Positions 60,972 through 64,000 of a stretch of DNA of 64,000 nt are shown in pieces. The translations under genes and the position numbers were made by a program. This DNA comes from Sediminicola luteus (lineage in GTDB: Bacteria; Bacteroidota; Bacteroidia; Flavobacteriales; Flavobacteriaceae). The notes beneath the pieces were generated by a model. That model ran no database searches. It saw only the letters and a program-made list of their open reading frames with translations, and was not told where the DNA came from. Every line of letters starts with the position of its first letter. Positions within the stretch are counted from its first letter, which is position 1. The DNA is taken from NCBI RefSeq assembly GCF_002514735.1, contig NZ_NBWU01000001.1, positions 1,178,001 through 1,242,000 on the forward strand, in the 5' to 3' direction.

Positions 60972-61865
60972 TTATTGGTCATTCGGGTTACCAAAAATAT
61001 CGGGCCGGGCATAATGGCCGATTACATCAAAGTCCATACGGGCTTTAATAAGGTCATCTAGATCCAGGGTCGCCACAAGTACCCCGGCCTCACCAAAAAG
61101 GGGCCCGGCCATAATCTCACCTAAAGGCGATACGATTAAGCTACCACCTTCGCAAAAGTCTTCCGGAGTTCCTTGGAGTTGTTTCTGGATAGCTTCCGGG
61201 TGCATGTCTTGGGTAATGTATTGGTTGCAGGCCAAGACAAAACAGCGCCCCTCTAGGGCAATATGTTGCATACTGGCTGTCCATTGTGGACGCGAATCGG
61301 CAGTAGGGGCCAGGTATAATTGTACCCCTTTCCCATAAAGCGTCATACGGGCCTGGGGCATATAGTTTTCCCAGCAAATTAGTCCGCCCAAAACCCCGAT
61401 TTCCGTATCAAAGGCCACTAAAGATTCGGCCCCGGCCTCGGCCCAGATAACCCTTTCGTGGGCCGTGGGTTTTATTTTTCTATGGATACCCAAAAGCCCT
61501 TTTTCAGGCCCAAAATAGAACATGGAACAGTAGAGTGAACTGTTGTTAGGGTGTTGCTCGGTGGCACCAAGTACGAGATAGATGCCCAAATCTTTACAGA
61601 GTGCTTCCAGAGGTGGAATATCGTCTTGGTTCAAACTATTTTTATAGTATTCCAAGTATAGTTCGCGACCGGCTTCGGACCTACTACCCACTTTGGTGCC
61701 AAAATCGAGTCCGCGCGGGTAACCCGGTACGAACGATTCCGGAAACAGGATCAGCTGACAGCCTTGGGCCGCATAAGTACGGCATAAGGAGGCCACCTTT
61801 TCCAAGGTTTTGGTTTTATCGAAAAACACCGGGGCTTCCTGTACAACAGCTACTTTTACCTTCAT
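60972..61865 (-). CDS. Nitrilase-branch carbon-nitrogen hydrolase
   Basis: A cytosolic enzyme of 297 residues. The triad is visible: Glu43 in LFPESFVPGYPRG, Lys in HRKIKPTAHERVIW near 127, and Cys in GLICWENYMPQARM near 165. The CWEN motif and the FVPGYPRG stretch place it with true nitrilases, which turn nitriles into acids and ammonia, and not with amidases. Two ATGs (61877 and 61865) are possible; the second begins directly at the first strand. It is convergent with the patatin gene and 30 nt after the GNAT gene, so it may be co-transcribed with it. Confidence 0.88.
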   Translation of the reverse strand: MKVKVAVVQEAPVFFDKTKTLEKVASLCRTYAAQGCQLILFPESFVPGYPRGLDFGTKVGSRSEAGRELYLEYYKNSLNQDDIPPLEALCKDLGIYLVLGATEQHPNNSSLYCSMFYFGPEKGLLGIHRKIKPTAHERVIWAEAGAESLVAFDTEIGVLGGLICWENYMPQARMTLYGKGVQLYLAPTADSRPQWTASMQHIALEGRCFVLACNQYITQDMHPEAIQKQLQGTPEDFCEGGSLIVSPLGEIMAGPLFGEAGVLVATLDLDDLIKARMDFDVIGHYARPDIFGNPNDQ

Positions 61866-61907
61866 ATCATTTTTCAAAATGAGAACAATTACCCCTAAAG
61901 TTAGGCT

Positions 61908-62411
61908 TTATAAGGGTCTATAAATAATATGGGCCCCGACCAAGCCCAATTGGGCATGTCTAAAGGCCTTGGGAATGGTGGCCATAATCGTAAACCCGAA
62001 GCGCTGCCAAAGGGCTATGGCCCTGGTATTGGTCTCGACTACTAGATTAAATTGCATGGTGGTAAAACCTAGGGTCTTTGCTTGGGTTAAAGAATGGGCG
62101 CATAAGGCGCTGCCAATGCCTTTGCCCGAGGCTTTGGGGTGTACCATATAAGAGGCATTGGCTACATGATCGCCCAAGCCCGTTTGATTGGACTTTATGA
62201 TGTAGGTGCCTAACACTTGCCCAGCATCTTCATACACATAGGTATGCATATATGGGGCAAGCCAATGTTCGGTCAAAGCTTCTTTTGAGGTGTTTTTGGG
62301 AAAAACATAGGTGTCCTCTGTTTGGATCACGGCCTGGAAAATTTCCCATAGGGTATCGTAATCGGAGGCTCGGGCTTTTCTGATGCTACCTTTGGAGGAA
62401 TTATTATCCAT
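61908..62411 (-). CDS. GNAT-family N-acetyltransferase
   Basis: A 167-residue enzyme. The acetyl-CoA loop appears as KASGKGIGSAL near residue 93, preceded by the strand ASYMVHP and followed by AKTLGFTTMQFNLVVETNTRAIALWQRFGF, the conserved motif B of the family. The substrate amine is unknown. It overlaps the end of the decarboxylase gene by 8 nt, so both are translated together; it might acetylate the amine that the decarboxylase makes. Confidence 0.88.
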   Translation of the reverse strand: MDNNSSKGSIRKARASDYDTLWEIFQAVIQTEDTYVFPKNTSKEALTEHWLAPYMHTYVYEDAGQVLGTYIIKSNQTGLGDHVANASYMVHPKASGKGIGSALCAHSLTQAKTLGFTTMQFNLVVETNTRAIALWQRFGFTIMATIPKAFRHAQLGLVGAHIIYRPL

Positions 62412-63855
62412 GGGTTATCATTTTTGAACCCAGTTCACGAATTACCTCCAACAGATAATCGATATCAGATTGCTGTTTTCTGTGGTTAATGATACAGGCG
62501 CGTAACACAAAAACACCATGGAGTTTGGTGCCGGTTATAAAAACCCGGCCATCAGTTTCCAAAGCAGGAATCAATTGCTGATTGAGCGCTGTGATTTTGT
62601 CATCGTCCATATCTTGTGGACTATACCTAAAACAGGCCACACCCAAGACGTCTGTGGCTACGAGCTCATAATCATCGGCCAACCGTACTTGCTGCGCTAA
62701 ATATCGGGTAAGATCGATATCTTTTTGGATCATGGCTTTAATGGCCCCAAACCCATAGGCCTTAATACTCATCCAAACCTTAAAGGCCTTGGCGTTTCTT
62801 GAGAGTTGAAAGTAGTGTTCGTTGATCTCTAAACGCTCGGAAGTGTCTTGCAGGGCAGTGTCGAGATAATCGGCCTTTTGGAAGAAGGTACGTTTCAATT
62901 GACCCCAATCCTTTACCAAAGTGCAGCCGATCTCATAGGGTTGGTATAACCATTTGTGGAAATCTAGGGCTACCGAATCGGCTTTCTCCAAACCATTGTA
63001 ATGGGGTTTTACCGATTCCAATGCGGCTGCAACACCACCATAGGCACCATCTACATGGAACCACATACGGTATTTTTTCGCCAATTGGGCCAAGGCTTCC
63101 AAATCATCAATGGCCCCGGTGTTTACAGTACCGGCATTACCGATGATACAAAAAGGGCTAAACCCGGCTTCCAGATCTTTTTGTATGGCCTGCTCCAAAA
63201 GATCTAAGCGAATCTTAAAATCTACCGAGGTCGGTATTTTTCTATAATTATCGGTACCTATACCCAAAACCACCAGACTTTTTTCTACACTATTATGGGT
63301 TTCCGTAGAACCATAAACGGTTATGGGGTTTAGGCCGAACAGGCCACTTTGTGCCATATTTTGTTCGGCCAAAAAGACGTTCCGCGCTACGTTGAGTCCG
63401 GTTAAATTGGCGCCCGATCCGCCGCTGACCATTACGCCGGCCGCGGTATCGCTATAGCCTATCGCCTTACCGATCCATTGAACCACCCGTTTTTCGATTT
63501 CGGTCATCGATGGGGCCAAATGCCATTTGGTGTTGTTCTGGTTTATGGTGGCTGCCAAAAATTCGGCCACGGTGCCCATTTGGTTACCCCCGGCCATAAC
63601 ATAGGCGTACATATTGGGACCCATATTTCCTGTGGCTGGCGCAAAGACCTTGTTTTGAACCTCGGTCAGAAGGGCTTGCAAATCCATGGGGTCTTCCGGT
63701 AAGGGTTCATCGAACCAAGAAGCAACCGTTTTAGGGGCATGGTCATGGAATCCTTTTTGCTGGTGTAGTTCTGCATATTGTCCTAAAACCAATTGGTTCA
63801 CCTGTTCCAAAAATGATTTAAATTCTTGATGAGATAGGTCGAGACTCTTCTTCAT
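62404..63855 (-). CDS. PLP-dependent group II amino-acid decarboxylase
   Basis: A 483-residue enzyme of the glutamate/aromatic amino-acid decarboxylase family. Landmarks are GNMGPNMYAYVMAGGNQ, GVMVSGGSGANLTGLNVAR, WFHVDGAYGG (PLP-ring aspartate) and the Schiff-base lysine in ALDFHKWLYQPYEIG. The C-terminal domain ends with the ITGTKLHGVFVLRACIINHR segment. Members decarboxylate Trp, Tyr, Phe, Glu or Asp; the amine is not predictable here. The ATG at 63855 was chosen because the longer frame (63882) starts inside the promoter. It heads an operon with the GNAT gene. Confidence 0.9.
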   Translation of the reverse strand: MKKSLDLSHQEFKSFLEQVNQLVLGQYAELHQQKGFHDHAPKTVASWFDEPLPEDPMDLQALLTEVQNKVFAPATGNMGPNMYAYVMAGGNQMGTVAEFLAATINQNNTKWHLAPSMTEIEKRVVQWIGKAIGYSDTAAGVMVSGGSGANLTGLNVARNVFLAEQNMAQSGLFGLNPITVYGSTETHNSVEKSLVVLGIGTDNYRKIPTSVDFKIRLDLLEQAIQKDLEAGFSPFCIIGNAGTVNTGAIDDLEALAQLAKKYRMWFHVDGAYGGVAAALESVKPHYNGLEKADSVALDFHKWLYQPYEIGCTLVKDWGQLKRTFFQKADYLDTALQDTSERLEINEHYFQLSRNAKAFKVWMSIKAYGFGAIKAMIQKDIDLTRYLAQQVRLADDYELVATDVLGVACFRYSPQDMDDDKITALNQQLIPALETDGRVFITGTKLHGVFVLRACIINHRKQQSDIDYLLEVIRELGSKMITHG

Positions 63856-63865
63856 ATTCCATTTA

Positions 63866-63915
63866 TGTAGTTGACTACACAAATATAAGGAAATTTGGAT
63901 GTGAAGTGGACTACC
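63866..63915 (-). promoter_or_regulatory. Decarboxylase promoter flanked by two operator-like dyads
   Basis: The -7 box TATATTTG lies at 63887-63880 on the minus strand, 24 nt before the ATG. A perfect dyad TGTAGT-TG-ACTACA (63866-63879) sits directly downstream, over the expected start of transcription. A second, imperfect copy TGAAGTGGACTACC (11 of 14 matches) is at 63902-63915, over the -33 region; the copies are 36 bp apart. This suggests a dimeric regulator binding twice. Confidence 0.6.
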
Positions 63916-63930
63916 TAAGCAATGGGAGGT

Positions 63931-64000
63931 CTATGCATTATACCATGGCGCCCCAATATAACTATCGGTTTTACTGGCTTTTTCCCTGTTTTTGATGATG
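63931..64000 (-). CDS. C-terminal end of a gene running off the window
   Basis: An open minus-strand frame enters from the window edge and ends at a TAG at 63933-63931 after 22 codons (ending TDSYIGAPWYNA). It lies just upstream of the decarboxylase promoter region in the same orientation. The segment is too short to identify, and could be chance. Confidence 0.35.
   Translation of the reverse strand, partial: IIKNREKASKTDSYIGAPWYNA

Overview
The window looks like chromosomal DNA of a marine-type member of the Bacteroidota, most likely a flavobacterium. The evidence is SusC/SusD pairs, hybrid two-component (HTCS) sensors, DUF3526 permeases, promoters of the form TTTG/TAnnTTTG instead of sigma70 boxes, few Shine-Dalgarno sequences, and dispersed short repeats of a kind common in this phylum. 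The genus cannot be fixed from sequence alone. About 45 genes were recognised. No rRNA, tRNA or CRISPR array was seen.

Layout. 1-3550: end of an ABC exporter operon (ATPase plus two DUF3526 permeases) closed by a strong terminator. 3569-5121: a secreted alpha/beta hydrolase and a small membrane protein. 5575-12491: a nitrite-ammonification operon (outer-membrane porin, NrfH, NrfA, CcsBA-type cytochrome c synthase) behind a CRP/FNR-like palindrome. 12492-20460: an accessory stretch dense in short repeats, holding an AT-rich OLD-family nuclease, small membrane proteins, a frameshifted gene and two toxin-antitoxin pairs (RelBE/ParE-like and HigBA-like). 20536-25195: a SASA-type esterase, a secreted protein of unknown function, a NagX-like membrane acyltransferase and a sodium:solute symporter. 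25283-28784: TauE/SafE permease, VOC protein, membrane-anchored AraC regulator and a serine beta-lactamase-like lipoprotein.

28831-44794 is the most interesting part. One minus-strand operon encodes SusC, SusD, an exported type I phosphodiesterase with a PA14 domain, an exported metallo-beta-lactamase-fold hydrolase, a cytosolic class III PLP enzyme resembling (R)-1-hydroxy-2-aminoethylphosphonate ammonia-lyase (PbfA), a purple-acid-phosphatase-like enzyme and an alkaline-phosphatase-superfamily enzyme. A second minus-strand operon encodes a DUF5690 MFS-like transporter, a TIGR03364-type FAD oxidoreductase and a phosphonatase-like HAD hydrolase. An XRE-cupin regulator lies between them. I infer an outer-membrane SusCD system for aminoethylphosphonate-containing esters: release of the phosphonate outside the inner membrane, import, oxidation or deamination to phosphonoacetaldehyde, and C-P cleavage. 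A 179-bp MITE-like element sits between susD and the phosphodiesterase gene.

44957-64000: small conserved proteins, a TetR regulator, an alpha/beta hydrolase, two tandem HTCS sensor-regulators with nearly identical signalling halves, an HGSNAT-type acyltransferase, a LytTR regulator, a patatin/beta-barrel protein, a nitrilase, and a PLP decarboxylase-GNAT pair behind a promoter with two operator-like dyads.
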